From positions 35,403-61,283 of the forward strand of contig MGXX01000029.1 in assembly GCA_001801515.1 (NCBI GenBank): 25,881 bases of DNA. The letters run 5' to 3'. Below, one piece after another: positions 1 through 7,942 of this stretch (position 1 is the first letter of the stretch; each line of letters begins with the position of its first letter). The notes below the pieces were generated by a model, which worked only from the letters and a program-made list of their open reading frames with translations, was not told where the DNA came from and did no database searches. The position numbers and the translations under genes are program-made. This stretch comes from Gammaproteobacteria bacterium RIFCSPHIGHO2_12_FULL_38_11 (GTDB lineage Bacteria; Pseudomonadota; Gammaproteobacteria; Coxiellales; Coxiellaceae).

Positions 1-450
1 CTTGGGTGGCGTACCAGGATAGAGCGATACTGCGCGTTGACTTTGGTCAAACATATTACGCAACGTAACAATTTGCGAAGGATCCAACGGCATTAAATTA
101 CGAACCACTTTCACAAAAGCAGCGCGACCATTGCTTGTATTGCCCAATGAATTTTTATGTATTTTCGCCGTTGAAGCTGTCGATGATGTTTCAGTTTCTG
201 CCATATCAGCAGTGGATAAAGGTGTCGTTGCCGATTCCGTCGTCACCGCTGCAAGCGCATCCTTATCAACAATGGCAGGTGCCAATTTGGCGTTAGGATC
301 TCCGGAATCTCCATATGTTCCAGTTAAAGAAGGCGTTGGCAGTGTGGCTGAAGTTGCTGTTGTGGGCAATGCTGATAATGATTCAGGTGCTGCAAAAGCA
401 ACACCAACCATCAAGCCTATCACAATCATTAAAATAAATTCTTTTTTCAC
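1..450 (-). CDS. icmK: Dot/Icm T4BSS outer-membrane core protein DotH/IcmK, N-terminal part
   Basis: Reverse-strand reading frame open from a GTG at 450 to the window edge (150 codons), so the C-terminal part is outside. The GTG is chosen because it gives a signal peptide (VKKEF then a hydrophobic run ending AFA-APES) and has a GAGAGAG Shine-Dalgarno 10-15 nt upstream. Residues 20-110 are a low-complexity Thr/Ser/Ala/Pro linker. Then comes a conserved block (VVRNLMPLDPSQIVTLRNMF, followed by DQSQRA and PGTPP) that matches the DotH/IcmK family by eye. DotH is known as a periplasmic/outer-membrane protein of the Dot/Icm core complex, with DotC and DotD. The gene starts 14 nt after the icmL stop, so they are probably co-transcribed, and the icmN-M-L-K order is the Legionella one. 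The identity is strong; only the missing C-terminus is unseen. Confidence 0.93.
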   Translation of the reverse strand, partial: MKKEFILMIVIGLMVGVAFAAPESLSALPTTATSATLPTPSLTGTYGDSGDPNAKLAPAIVDKDALAAVTTESATTPLSTADMAETETSSTASTAKIHKNSLGNTSNGRAAFVKVVRNLMPLDPSQIVTLRNMFDQSQRAVSLYPGTPPK

Positions 451-464
451 CTTGTTCTCTCTCT

Positions 465-1115
465 TTATTCTGATTGCACAACTGGCAAAAACTGATTAAT
501 CGCAATTTGACTTGGATAATCCTGCACGGCTTCACGTTGTGCGATCAGTGTTATTTTAAGGGGTAAAGGGATTGTTTTTTCTTTATTCGTAAAGGTAATC
601 ATAATCGGCATCTCGATTTTCCATATATATCGACCACCCAACACGCCTTCATATTGCATCACAGGCGCACCTGTGACCGTCGCATCCGATACCATGCTTA
701 AATTTACTAACGTATCTAAATCGCCACTCTGCTTGAATGCACTCAAAAACCAATGCCATCCACTTGGTGTAAAATTATTAGATGCGCGCTGTAATTGTTC
801 GCGCCAATGAATAAAATCCAAGCTAAATGCTTCGTGAACTGCGTTAGTCGCCCACTGTAATACATAATTGTTACTCACGACTGGATCTGTTAACGGATGC
901 CATTTAATTAATTGATAAGCTGCATTGGTTGCAAAATATTGTGGTTCCGGTGGATTAATATAACGATAGATAATTGAAGCTGCCAATAATATATTAATAA
1001 AAAAAACAATGATGAGCGCAAATACAGCGCGGCGATAGTTATCGCGATAAAAAGCATTACGCTGCAAAACTAACGTTAAACCTTCTCGATTTATATTTTC
1101 AGTTTTTTCGCTCAT
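465..1115 (-). CDS. icmL: Dot/Icm T4BSS inner-membrane protein DotI/IcmL
   Basis: 216 residues, close to the usual length of DotI/IcmL (about 210). Visible order: a short cytoplasmic N-terminus containing FYRDNYRRA (residues about 22-30), one hydrophobic transmembrane segment (about 31-51), the family motif PPEPQYFAT, then a periplasmic VirB8/IcmL-type domain with FTPSGW, VTGAPV and GGRYIWKIEMP. DotI is a VirB8-like inner-membrane component of the Dot/Icm system and forms a complex with DotJ. The ATG at 1115 is preceded by GTGAG. The gene lies 16 nt after the upstream icmM and 14 nt before icmK, as part of one operon. No truncation or missing motif is seen. Confidence 0.95.
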   Translation of the reverse strand: MSEKTENINREGLTLVLQRNAFYRDNYRRAVFALIIVFFINILLAASIIYRYINPPEPQYFATNAAYQLIKWHPLTDPVVSNNYVLQWATNAVHEAFSLDFIHWREQLQRASNNFTPSGWHWFLSAFKQSGDLDTLVNLSMVSDATVTGAPVMQYEGVLGGRYIWKIEMPIMITFTNKEKTIPLPLKITLIAQREAVQDYPSQIAINQFLPVVQSE

Positions 1116-1131
1116 ATTTTCTCACACACTT

Positions 1132-1773
1132 TTAATTTGCAGATACCGAACTAAAATCAATTACTTGAATGCCTTGTGGTGCATTTAATGTGGGGACACG
1201 TTGAACAGTCATTGTTACTAATAGCGTGCGTTTTATTTCTTGATTGGCACTTGTATAAGTCACTAATAATTTCATTTGTGCTTGCCAGGTAAATCGACCA
1301 TTAACAATCATACGCACAGGAATAATCACAGGGCCAGAAACAACCGAAGTCACAATCAAATGGCTTTTTGTTATTTCAGAAGTTAAAGGCGTTATAGCAG
1401 CCATCATCTTTTCCCAACCCTCTTGCGTAAACTTGTCTTTTACTTGATTCAATTGGGCTTGAAAATTTGAAAAAGTTAAATTATAAATTCGTCGTGTCGT
1501 TAATGCTGACCATTGCATGATAAATTTACTGGTCACAACAGGTTCGGACAATGAGTGCATTTGCGTTACGATACCGGTTATCGTCGCTGCATAATAAGGC
1601 GGTTGCTGTCTATCGTAAGAAATCCACGCTAAAATTGCGGATAAAATCGCACAAACAATTATCATAAATGTCAACAATTTCATCGTGCGTTGATAATTGT
1701 CGCGATAAAATTCGTTTAGCTCAAGCGCCGTTTCTTGTGCCTGTGTGTTTATTTTTTCTGCTTCTAATACCAT
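1132..1773 (-). CDS. icmM: Full-length IcmL/DotI-like protein at the icmM (dotJ) position
   Basis: 213 residues with the same layout as the neighbouring IcmL: FYRDNYQRT before a transmembrane segment (about residues 33-52), then QQPPYYAAT, and a periplasmic domain with FTQEGW, VVSGPV, NGRFTWQAQM and a C-terminal VTMTVQRVPTLNAPQGI block typical of IcmL. By position between icmN and icmL it is the icmM/dotJ gene. In L. pneumophila DotJ is a short protein of roughly 90 residues that lacks the periplasmic domain, whereas this one keeps the whole domain, so it could equally be called a second icmL. The ATG at 1773 overlaps the end of icmN by 10 nt, which suggests translational coupling. Likely role: partner of DotI in the inner-membrane part of the Dot/Icm complex. 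Confidence 0.88.
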   Translation of the reverse strand: MVLEAEKINTQAQETALELNEFYRDNYQRTMKLLTFMIIVCAILSAILAWISYDRQQPPYYAATITGIVTQMHSLSEPVVTSKFIMQWSALTTRRIYNLTFSNFQAQLNQVKDKFTQEGWEKMMAAITPLTSEITKSHLIVTSVVSGPVIIPVRMIVNGRFTWQAQMKLLVTYTSANQEIKRTLLVTMTVQRVPTLNAPQGIQVIDFSSVSAN

Positions 1774-2405
1774 GCTTTATTATCTCGATAATAACGAAAA
1801 TGCACTTCAACGCGTCGATTAAATCGACGACCACTCGGGCTGCCACTCCAGGCAACTTCATTTTTGCTGCCTTTTCCAACAGCATAAATTAATCGCGCAT
1901 TAATGCGCTGCGTTGTAAAATATTTTAAAACAGCATTTGCTTGTTGTTGCGTTAATTCATCGGTCACCGTACCAAACTTCGTTCTCATTTCCACAACGGG
2001 TTTATTAGCATAACCATCAATTTCAACAGAAATTTTAGGGTATGTCAGCATGAAATCAGCCGCAACATTTAATAATGATTTATAATTCTCGTTAATTTCA
2101 GCAGTATCGTTATCAAATAAATCATCACTGGGAAAAATAAATGTCCATGTTTGCCCTAGTCGTATTACTTGCACACCGTATTTTTGCAATAAGCACATGT
2201 CATACATACGTCTTAATATGAGCGGCACTGGTTTAGGGGGGATGATAATAGGCATGGGTTTTTTAACCAGCTTCATATCAAGATATTTTTGACACGACGA
2301 GCAATGGCAACCACTGAGGGCGAAAATAACAAGCAGGCCTAAAAAAGCAAGGCGAATGTAAGGCTGGCATCTTTTTTTCAATTGTGCGTCCGCTGCATCG
2401 ATCAA
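1764..2405 (-). CDS. icmN: Dot/Icm lipoprotein DotK/IcmN (OmpA-like)
   Basis: About 205-213 residues. An N-terminal hydrophobic segment ends in a lipobox (ALSGC), so an outer-membrane lipoprotein is expected. The C-terminal half has an OmpA-type peptidoglycan-binding signature: ISVEIDGYAN, LTQQQANAVLKYF, YAVGKGSKNEV and the typical end NRRVEVHF. This matches IcmN/DotK, a peripheral outer-membrane lipoprotein of the Dot/Icm complex. The start is uncertain: no in-frame ATG precedes the signal peptide, and TTG codons at 2405 or 2381 are the candidates. Neither has a strong Shine-Dalgarno. It overlaps the downstream icmM start by 10 nt. It is the first gene of this operon in the window; the upstream icmO/icmP genes of the Legionella order are absent. 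Confidence 0.88.
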   Translation of the reverse strand: MIDAADAQLKKRCQPYIRLAFLGLLVIFALSGCHCSSCQKYLDMKLVKKPMPIIIPPKPVPLILRRMYDMCLLQKYGVQVIRLGQTWTFIFPSDDLFDNDTAEINENYKSLLNVAADFMLTYPKISVEIDGYANKPVVEMRTKFGTVTDELTQQQANAVLKYFTTQRINARLIYAVGKGSKNEVAWSGSPSGRRFNRRVEVHFRYYRDNKAWY

Positions 2406-2780
2406 CCAACCAATAATCTAGCAAAGAATGCGTAAGAAATATATAGTACAGAAACGGTCTTGATGGCTTTTTAGAATTGGAAACTGTTTGGAAAATATCG
2501 TGGATAGGAATAATCGTAATGCAATACCATCGAGCAGTCAATTTAACGCCTCTGTCCACAGATCATAGTTCATGCGCGTGTTTCATCTCTTCCTGCGAAA
2601 CAAGTTTCACTATGTTTTCACTTAATGGCGCATCAGTTTCACTTAGGCATTAAAGTGAGATTTTTCAGATAGTTAAAATTCGAGGGTATCAAAAAACTCA
2701 GAAGAAACTGATTTTCCCCCTAATTACCCTATAATTACCTCGTTATTAACCGAATTTGCATTTTTAAATTTCAGGTATTT
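2406..2780. promoter_or_regulatory. Divergent intergenic region between icmN and the PDE-domain gene
   Basis: 375 bp with no convincing gene; an open frame on the minus strand here overlaps icmN and looks spurious. Rightward, a TATAAT at 2730-2735 sits 46 nt before the ATG at 2781, but only a weak -35 (CTGATT, 2708-2713) is visible. A cluster of TTTCACT repeats lies at 2605-2643 (separate entry). The region must also hold the leftward promoter of the icmN operon, but no clear -10/-35 pair was recognised. No TTAA-N7-TTAA (PmrA-type) box is seen. Confidence 0.45.
2605..2643 (+). repeat. Three phased TTTCACT direct repeats, operator-like
   Basis: TTTCACT occurs at 2605, 2616 and 2637, so the copies are 11 and 21 nt apart, about one and two helical turns. 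The second and third share the longer form TTTCACTTA. An inverted AAGTGAG follows near 2653. Regular helical phasing in a divergent promoter region is what a multi-site operator would show. The binding protein is unknown. Confidence 0.4.
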
Positions 2781-5700
2781 ATGAGCAGACAAAATGTATT
2801 AGAAACGCAGTTTGCCAAAAAGCTTCCCGCAACAGCATTGGAAGCATTAACAACCCCGGATGCACAATTGCATTTAGATTCACCGATGAGTGCACATGCT
2901 GCATTTGTATTTACTCATATTTATTCTAACCCCTATCCTAAAAAACGCGGTGTTTCTGAGAAACGTCATTGTCATGGTATGTCCCATGTATCACGCGTTG
3001 CAGCGTATGTGCCAGTGCTCGCGAATTTATATCGAAAACACAATGATTCTGATGCGCAACAACTTTCAACCGAAGATATTCAATTACTCCAAATCGCCGC
3101 ATTATTTCATGATTCAGCACGTGAAGATGATGAACATGATCGTTGGGATAATGAAAGTGCAACCTTGTTGTATGTTTATTTGACGTGCGCATTAAATGTT
3201 TCAAAAGAAAAAGCGGTGATGATCGCAGAAGCCACTGCAAACAAAGATTATAAAAGCACGTTTGCGCCTTATCAAAAAATCAGTGAAAATGAAAATGGTG
3301 AAATTATTTGGCGTGCTGTAGAAGCAGAAAAATCACCTGACAAAAAAAATATTTATCAAAAAATTATTCATGATGCAGACTGTTTAGATATTATTCGCGC
3401 GCGTCCTGCTTTTGATGCCAGTTATTTGGATTTTCACAAAGATATTGCTAAAACAAAACCAGAAGCCTTTAAAGAAATGGCGATATTGATTACTGAAGCG
3501 CGTGGTTTAATTGAGGATGAGGGGGATACGTATCGTCGGTTAAATCCGACAAAAAAAACAGAATATGAATGCACAGAAGGTTTACAAAAAATACAACAAG
3601 ACATTAGAAAAACCACCACGCTTATGAGTCAACTAGGCGGTAATTTATTCTCGGTAGAAAAATTAAAAACACTATCTTTTTTAACTGATGAAAAACCGTA
3701 TTTATCAGGCTCAGAATTATCTTCTGAAAATTTACGTGCCGCATTGCGAGAAGGAAAAATATTTGCGCGTGGTATTATCTTCTCATCATGTCGAGCTAAG
3801 AAACACGATGAATCATTGACCGCATTAGAATTACGCAAAACATTTCGCGCAACCGGCATTCCCACGCAAAGCAAAAAAGACAACAGAGTGGAAAAATCAG
3901 GTAATCCTTCGCGTTCAGTGACGATGCTAGGTCATGGTACAGTCACCTATGCACGCGCAGGGTTTTTAGTATTAGACCCCACACTTGCTCAAATTGAAAA
4001 AGTACATGGCGGTGATGCGGGAACTGGTGTCGGAAAAAAATTAGCAAAGCGGCAAACTGAAAGCGAAAAATCAGACGCATTGAAAAAATTGCATTTTCAG
4101 CAACAAAAAGGTGGATTTACTGCATATAAACGTGGTTTTTCACACAATGAAATTACTTATCACGTTGACCATTATGATGCAATTTATTATAGCAGCGATA
4201 CACGCGTTGAAGAAAATGGCTCTGTTGGTGTTAACAAACTTTCCTGTTGCGAAATCATGGGGAAATTAAATGCCATTTTCCTACAGCATGAATACAAAAC
4301 ACAATATCACCAAACTAAACAAGAATTTTTAAAACAGTGGCCAGAAGATGGCGAAGCGCGATTTTTGGCATTACATGGCACAAATGATACTTTACCCATT
4401 ATTAAATATTCAGGTGCGCATAATCACATTGAACTCGAATCGGCCGAAACGTTTTCTGAAGATAATATTGTAAAAATGTGGGGAGATCTTGCAGAAATCA
4501 CCATGCGCAATGATCTATTAAAAGAACATGACACAGGTCTTTGTAGTTGCAGCATTGATGATTTAAAAATTTATTGCATGTACGAAGGGATGCAACAAGT
4601 TAATGAGTTTGGACGCCCGCAATCAGCCGATAGTAATTATCCACCTGAATTAAAAGAGCGCGTTTCCAAGGAAATTGAGGAGAGACGCGCAAAAGTTTTA
4701 ACAGAAGATAGAAAAAAATTGGAAGATCAGCTCTCAATCTATAGTGAGGATGATTTTGATTTAGCGCTTTTGCATGCAACACTTCCTGCGTTACTCAAGC
4801 ACCCAGATATTTTTCACACATATCGACAATCTATTGAAATGATAATCGAAACTGCTTTGCGATCATCCGATTTTGCAATGGAGGCAATTTTCTCTGGATT
4901 TGGCACTCATGGTGTTTCCTATTTTTTAAAATCAAAGACATTGCCATCTTTTTCGGATGCAGCACAAGCAATCGCAAATATGGAAGACAAAGACCCTAAT
5001 CATTATTCGCCTGATATTATTTTATTTTTTGTGCTCGCCAAAAAACTCGGCATGAATAATCTTGAAAATCGCCTCAAAGAACAGACATTAGAGTTTATTC
5101 AAAATGAATTGAGCTTGCCAATGGTTATAATCAACGATCCTAATCGCCGATTAACCCTAGCAAAAGAATTTCGCATGATGATGCATATCTTTGGCGTACA
5201 GGATGTGTATAAAAAAGATTACGCTGATTTTTTATGGAATCTTTCAACGTTATATCATGAATCTCATGATTATAATTTTCAAAAATTTGATGAACTCTAT
5301 TCTGAATTGATTCAGGATGCAGAAATTCACCAGGTTTTCAAAGATAAATTACAACGATTAGAAAAATATCCCCCGGAAAATTTTGATGCATTCGTAGATC
5401 GTGTAGCGATACGTCGTTATTTAAAAATGGATTTGCCGTCGTGTGATGAATTGGTGGCATATACAACAGAATTACAGACCAGAAATGGCGGTAATGATAT
5501 CGATCAAAAAAATGGCATATTAAAATTACTCAATACACAAGATGAAAAAGATGCAGTAGTCACTGTTTTTCTGAAAAAAATGTTTGCCGATATTCAAAAC
5601 GATCTCCCGAGAATTTCTTACGCAATTTTTAATAGATGTATAGTTGATATTCAACAAGTGAGTGATTATTTTTCAGAAAAAACAAAAGCAATCGCTATTT

Positions 5701-6380
5701 CATCTTTTGATTCCATATTAGCAATGGTGACTCAATTTAATTGGGATCAGCAATTTTTATCTTATTTTACAAAATTAATGATGGATCTTAAATTATTGGG
5801 AATGCCAGTCCCCTCTATTATTATTGAGAAAATCCATGAACGTGCAACACAAATCATCGCGTCTTCATTTGATCAAGACAGTATTAATAAAGTCATTGAA
5901 ATATTTCAGTCTCTTCCGTCTGATCCACAAACACTTGACATTTTAAAACAACTGGAAGAAAAAAAATCACAGGTGACTAAGCTTGACGATCAACAATCAT
6001 CGCCTATCGTTGGTTTTACACTTGGTCAGTTTCGAAAAAACACAATTGATACAACGGTCAATGATAATATTGCTGTGAAAAAAATTTTTTCTGAACATCC
6101 ACCAAAGTCAGGATCATTTTGGCATGGCAAGGATCTGGCCAGCATCTCTTTTGAATGCATTATGCGACATGCGTTAGGAGAAAACAATAAAGGATTTTTT
6201 GGCGGACATTCAGGCACAGATACCAAAAAAGCACTGCAAGATTACGGTATTAAATTTGATAAAGAATTTTTAGCAATGAGTATTGATGAAAAAGTTCGCA
6301 CTGTTAGCAAGGCAATCAACGCTGCACCTCAACAACATGCGCTCAGCAAAGCCGCTGAGGCACAAGGTCCAAAAAAATAA
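2781..6380 (+). CDS. Large SidE/Dup-type phosphodiesterase-domain protein, putative Dot/Icm effector
   Basis: 1199 residues, ATG at 2781 with CAGGT just upstream. Residues about 35-300 resemble the SidE-family PDE domain, an HD-like fold: HGMSHVSR (65-72), LFHDSARED (108-116) with DRWDNES (120-126), EATANKD (150-156) and IIHDADCLDIIRAR (195-208). In L. pneumophila such domains act on phosphoribosyl-linked ubiquitin, either within SidE ligases or as the stand-alone deubiquitinases DupA/DupB. Candidate catalytic residues are H65/H69, E115 or E125, and H197. No SidE N-terminal cysteine protease domain and no clear mono-ADP-ribosyltransferase R-S-ExE motif were recognised, so a Dup-like hydrolase is more likely than a SidE-like ligase. 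The remaining roughly 800 residues are mostly helical and unassigned. There is no signal peptide, which is expected for a T4BSS substrate. It is divergent from the icm operon. The domain call is by eye; the effector role is inference. Confidence 0.72.
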   Translation: MSRQNVLETQFAKKLPATALEALTTPDAQLHLDSPMSAHAAFVFTHIYSNPYPKKRGVSEKRHCHGMSHVSRVAAYVPVLANLYRKHNDSDAQQLSTEDIQLLQIAALFHDSAREDDEHDRWDNESATLLYVYLTCALNVSKEKAVMIAEATANKDYKSTFAPYQKISENENGEIIWRAVEAEKSPDKKNIYQKIIHDADCLDIIRARPAFDASYLDFHKDIAKTKPEAFKEMAILITEARGLIEDEGDTYRRLNPTKKTEYECTEGLQKIQQDIRKTTTLMSQLGGNLFSVEKLKTLSFLTDEKPYLSGSELSSENLRAALREGKIFARGIIFSSCRAKKHDESLTALELRKTFRATGIPTQSKKDNRVEKSGNPSRSVTMLGHGTVTYARAGFLVLDPTLAQIEKVHGGDAGTGVGKKLAKRQTESEKSDALKKLHFQQQKGGFTAYKRGFSHNEITYHVDHYDAIYYSSDTRVEENGSVGVNKLSCCEIMGKLNAIFLQHEYKTQYHQTKQEFLKQWPEDGEARFLALHGTNDTLPIIKYSGAHNHIELESAETFSEDNIVKMWGDLAEITMRNDLLKEHDTGLCSCSIDDLKIYCMYEGMQQVNEFGRPQSADSNYPPELKERVSKEIEERRAKVLTEDRKKLEDQLSIYSEDDFDLALLHATLPALLKHPDIFHTYRQSIEMIIETALRSSDFAMEAIFSGFGTHGVSYFLKSKTLPSFSDAAQAIANMEDKDPNHYSPDIILFFVLAKKLGMNNLENRLKEQTLEFIQNELSLPMVIINDPNRRLTLAKEFRMMMHIFGVQDVYKKDYADFLWNLSTLYHESHDYNFQKFDELYSELIQDAEIHQVFKDKLQRLEKYPPENFDAFVDRVAIRRYLKMDLPSCDELVAYTTELQTRNGGNDIDQKNGILKLLNTQDEKDAVVTVFLKKMFADIQNDLPRISYAIFNRCIVDIQQVSDYFSEKTKAIAISSFDSILAMVTQFNWDQQFLSYFTKLMMDLKLLGMPVPSIIIEKIHERATQIIASSFDQDSINKVIEIFQSLPSDPQTLDILKQLEEKKSQVTKLDDQQSSPIVGFTLGQFRKNTIDTTVNDNIAVKKIFSEHPPKSGSFWHGKDLASISFECIMRHALGENNKGFFGGHSGTDTKKALQDYGIKFDKEFLAMSIDEKVRTVSKAINAAPQQHALSKAAEAQGPKK

Positions 6381-6393
6381 ATATTTTTTAAAC

Positions 6394-6437
6394 TGCCGAA
6401 GATCCGAATCGAACGGACGACCTCCTGATTACGAATC
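6394..6437 (-). other. tRNA-Thr (CGT) 3'-half remnant, probable attachment site core
   Basis: On the minus strand these 44 nt read as the anticodon loop and 3' half of a tRNA-Thr: ATTCGTAAT (anticodon CGT), variable loop AGGTC, T arm GTCCG-TTCGATT-CGGAT (pairs, with one G-T), then acceptor CTTCGGC and discriminator A. The 5' half and the CCA are missing. P4-type integrases typically use tRNA 3' ends as attachment sites, and such a gene starts 240 nt away. The remnant therefore marks one junction of an integrated element. The element side is to the right (anticodon side), and the chromosome side is the PDE-domain gene. Confidence 0.72.
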
Positions 6438-6564
6438 TATTTCACATCGATATCAAACAGTATCAATCAATTTCACGTTAATGTATTTAATGCTTGTAAT
6501 TAAGCGTTTTCATGAATATCATCTGTTCACTCAGTATCACTTAATATCAAACAAGAACACGATT

Positions 6565-6586
6565 AAGTGTACCCAGAAGTGTACCC
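6565..6586 (+). repeat. AAGTGTACCC direct repeats upstream of the integrase
   Basis: Two exact copies of AAGTGTACCC at 6565-6574 and 6577-6586, 12 nt apart start to start, about 90 nt before the integrase ATG. Short direct repeats between the att core and a P4-type int gene are usually arm-type integrase binding sites or autoregulation sites. Several degenerate ATATCA/GTATCA copies also occur between 6449 and 6550. Nothing else coding is seen in 6438-6674. Confidence 0.5.
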
Positions 6587-6674
6587 CGGCAGAATCAAGC
6601 AGAATAAAAAATAAATTCTTTTTGCATTGCCACTTTTATCACTTTCATCACCTTCTCTTTCAGGAAGAAAAAGT

Positions 6675-7883
6675 ATGAGCAATTTTACAGATACGTATAT
6701 CAAGGCATTAAAGCCTACAGACAAACGTTTTAAAGAATATGAAGGTGGTGGGTTTGGTATTCGCGTATCCCCTACTAGCGTAAAAACCTGGATTTATCGC
6801 TACAAAATTAACGGCAAGACCGACAAAATAACACTCGGGCATTATCCTAATATGAGCTTGGCTAATGCTAAAAAACGTTTTATTGAATTAAGCGAACAAC
6901 GCAAAGAGGGACTAACGCCGAAAACAGTAATACGACAACAAGCGCAAAAAGAAAATAACACCGTCAAAAAATTAATACTCGATTGGTATTCTGGTTACGC
7001 AGAAAAGCATCGTAAAAAACCATTACAAATTAAACAGCAAATCGATGCCAATATCATTCCTTCTCTTGGTAACTTTGCATTAGAAAAAATACAGACAATT
7101 GATATCGTTACAGCGCTCGATAAGATTGTATCACGTGACGCACGCATTCACGCAAACAGAGTGTTAAGCACCATCAAACAAGCTTTTAATTACGGCGTCA
7201 GTCGCGGTAATTTAACGCATAATCCTGCAGGCACCATTCGCTCTCGTGATATTGGCGGCATAGAAAAACCGCGCGAACGTGTTTTAAGTTTAAATGAAAT
7301 TAAAAAAATATGGTTATTTCTCGATACTGATGAATGTCAGATGTCACCACAAACAAAAATTGCGATTAAAATTATTTTACTGACCGGCGTTCGCACATCC
7401 GAGCTTCGGCTAGCAACCTGGAAAGAATTTGATTTTGATAATTCCTTATGGACTGTGCCAGCTGAAAATTCAAAAGGCGGATTAATTCACAAAATACATT
7501 TAAGCGCGCAAGTTAAAGAACTGCTCATTGAATTAAAACAAACAAGCAATTCTCGCTTTGTTATTTGCGGCACTGATAATAATAAAACATTAAGTGAGCA
7601 TGCGCTTGCAAGAGCGATTGCGCGAATACAAAAACGGGTTGGCATTCCACGTTGGACAGCGCACGATGGCCGCAGAAGTTTTGCAACACATTTAGGCGAA
7701 ACGTTACGCGTTGATCCTGTCGTTATTGAAAAATGCTTAGGTCACAAAATGCCTCGAATCATGGCGACTTATAATAAAAATGAAATGATGCCTAAACGCA
7801 AGGACGCACTGAATCAATGGGCACGCTTAATTGGAAATCTCGTTGAAAATTCTAATGTCATTGCATTGGAGCAAGCTGTATAA
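6675..7883 (+). CDS. int: P4-type tyrosine recombinase (integrase)
   Basis: 402 residues from the ATG at 6675, chosen because AGGAAG lies 7-12 nt upstream; a longer frame from 6627 adds 16 unconvincing residues. Residues about 1-85 form a DUF4102-type N-terminal arm-binding domain (GGGFGIRVSPTSVKTWIYRY, ITLGHYPNMSLANAKK). A SAM-like core-binding domain follows (about 95-190). The catalytic domain shows the tyrosine-recombinase set: R240 (TGVRTSEL), a lysine in the beta-hairpin (K267 or K273), H330 and R333 (HDGRRSFATHL), H357 (LGHK) and Y366 (TYNK). It therefore appears intact and active. It sits next to a tRNA-Thr 3' remnant, the usual target for this family, and is followed by degraded mobile-element genes. 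Confidence 0.93.
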   Translation: MSNFTDTYIKALKPTDKRFKEYEGGGFGIRVSPTSVKTWIYRYKINGKTDKITLGHYPNMSLANAKKRFIELSEQRKEGLTPKTVIRQQAQKENNTVKKLILDWYSGYAEKHRKKPLQIKQQIDANIIPSLGNFALEKIQTIDIVTALDKIVSRDARIHANRVLSTIKQAFNYGVSRGNLTHNPAGTIRSRDIGGIEKPRERVLSLNEIKKIWLFLDTDECQMSPQTKIAIKIILLTGVRTSELRLATWKEFDFDNSLWTVPAENSKGGLIHKIHLSAQVKELLIELKQTSNSRFVICGTDNNKTLSEHALARAIARIQKRVGIPRWTAHDGRRSFATHLGETLRVDPVVIEKCLGHKMPRIMATYNKNEMMPKRKDALNQWARLIGNLVENSNVIALEQAV

Positions 7884-7942
7884 TCGCGATCAAAATTTTC
7901 AAGGATGTTGCACATGAGTAAAAAATAAAAAATTCAGCCTAT

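Noticed and set aside
131..499. 122-codon plus-strand open frame over the start of icmK
   Set aside because: The minus strand encodes an unmistakable DotH/IcmK N-terminus; the plus frame is its shadow with low-complexity composition.
2278..2559. 93-codon minus-strand frame overlapping icmN and its upstream region
   Set aside because: Overlaps icmN in another frame, has no domain or good start, and is not in the Dot/Icm gene order.
2715..2745. ATTACC...ATTACC repeats as a CpxR site before the PDE gene
   Set aside because: Spacing does not fit the CpxR consensus (GTAAA-N5-GTAAA or its complement) and the region overlaps the -10 itself.
3900..4000. SVTMLGHGTVTYARAGFLVLDP in the PDE-domain protein as the start of a second MBL fold
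   Set aside because: It resembles an MBL first strand, but no HxHxDH or later ligands follow in the protein.
4380..4470. ELESAE in the PDE-domain protein as the ExE motif of a mono-ADP-ribosyltransferase
   Set aside because: No matching upstream Arg and STS-type motif could be placed, so a mART domain is not supported.
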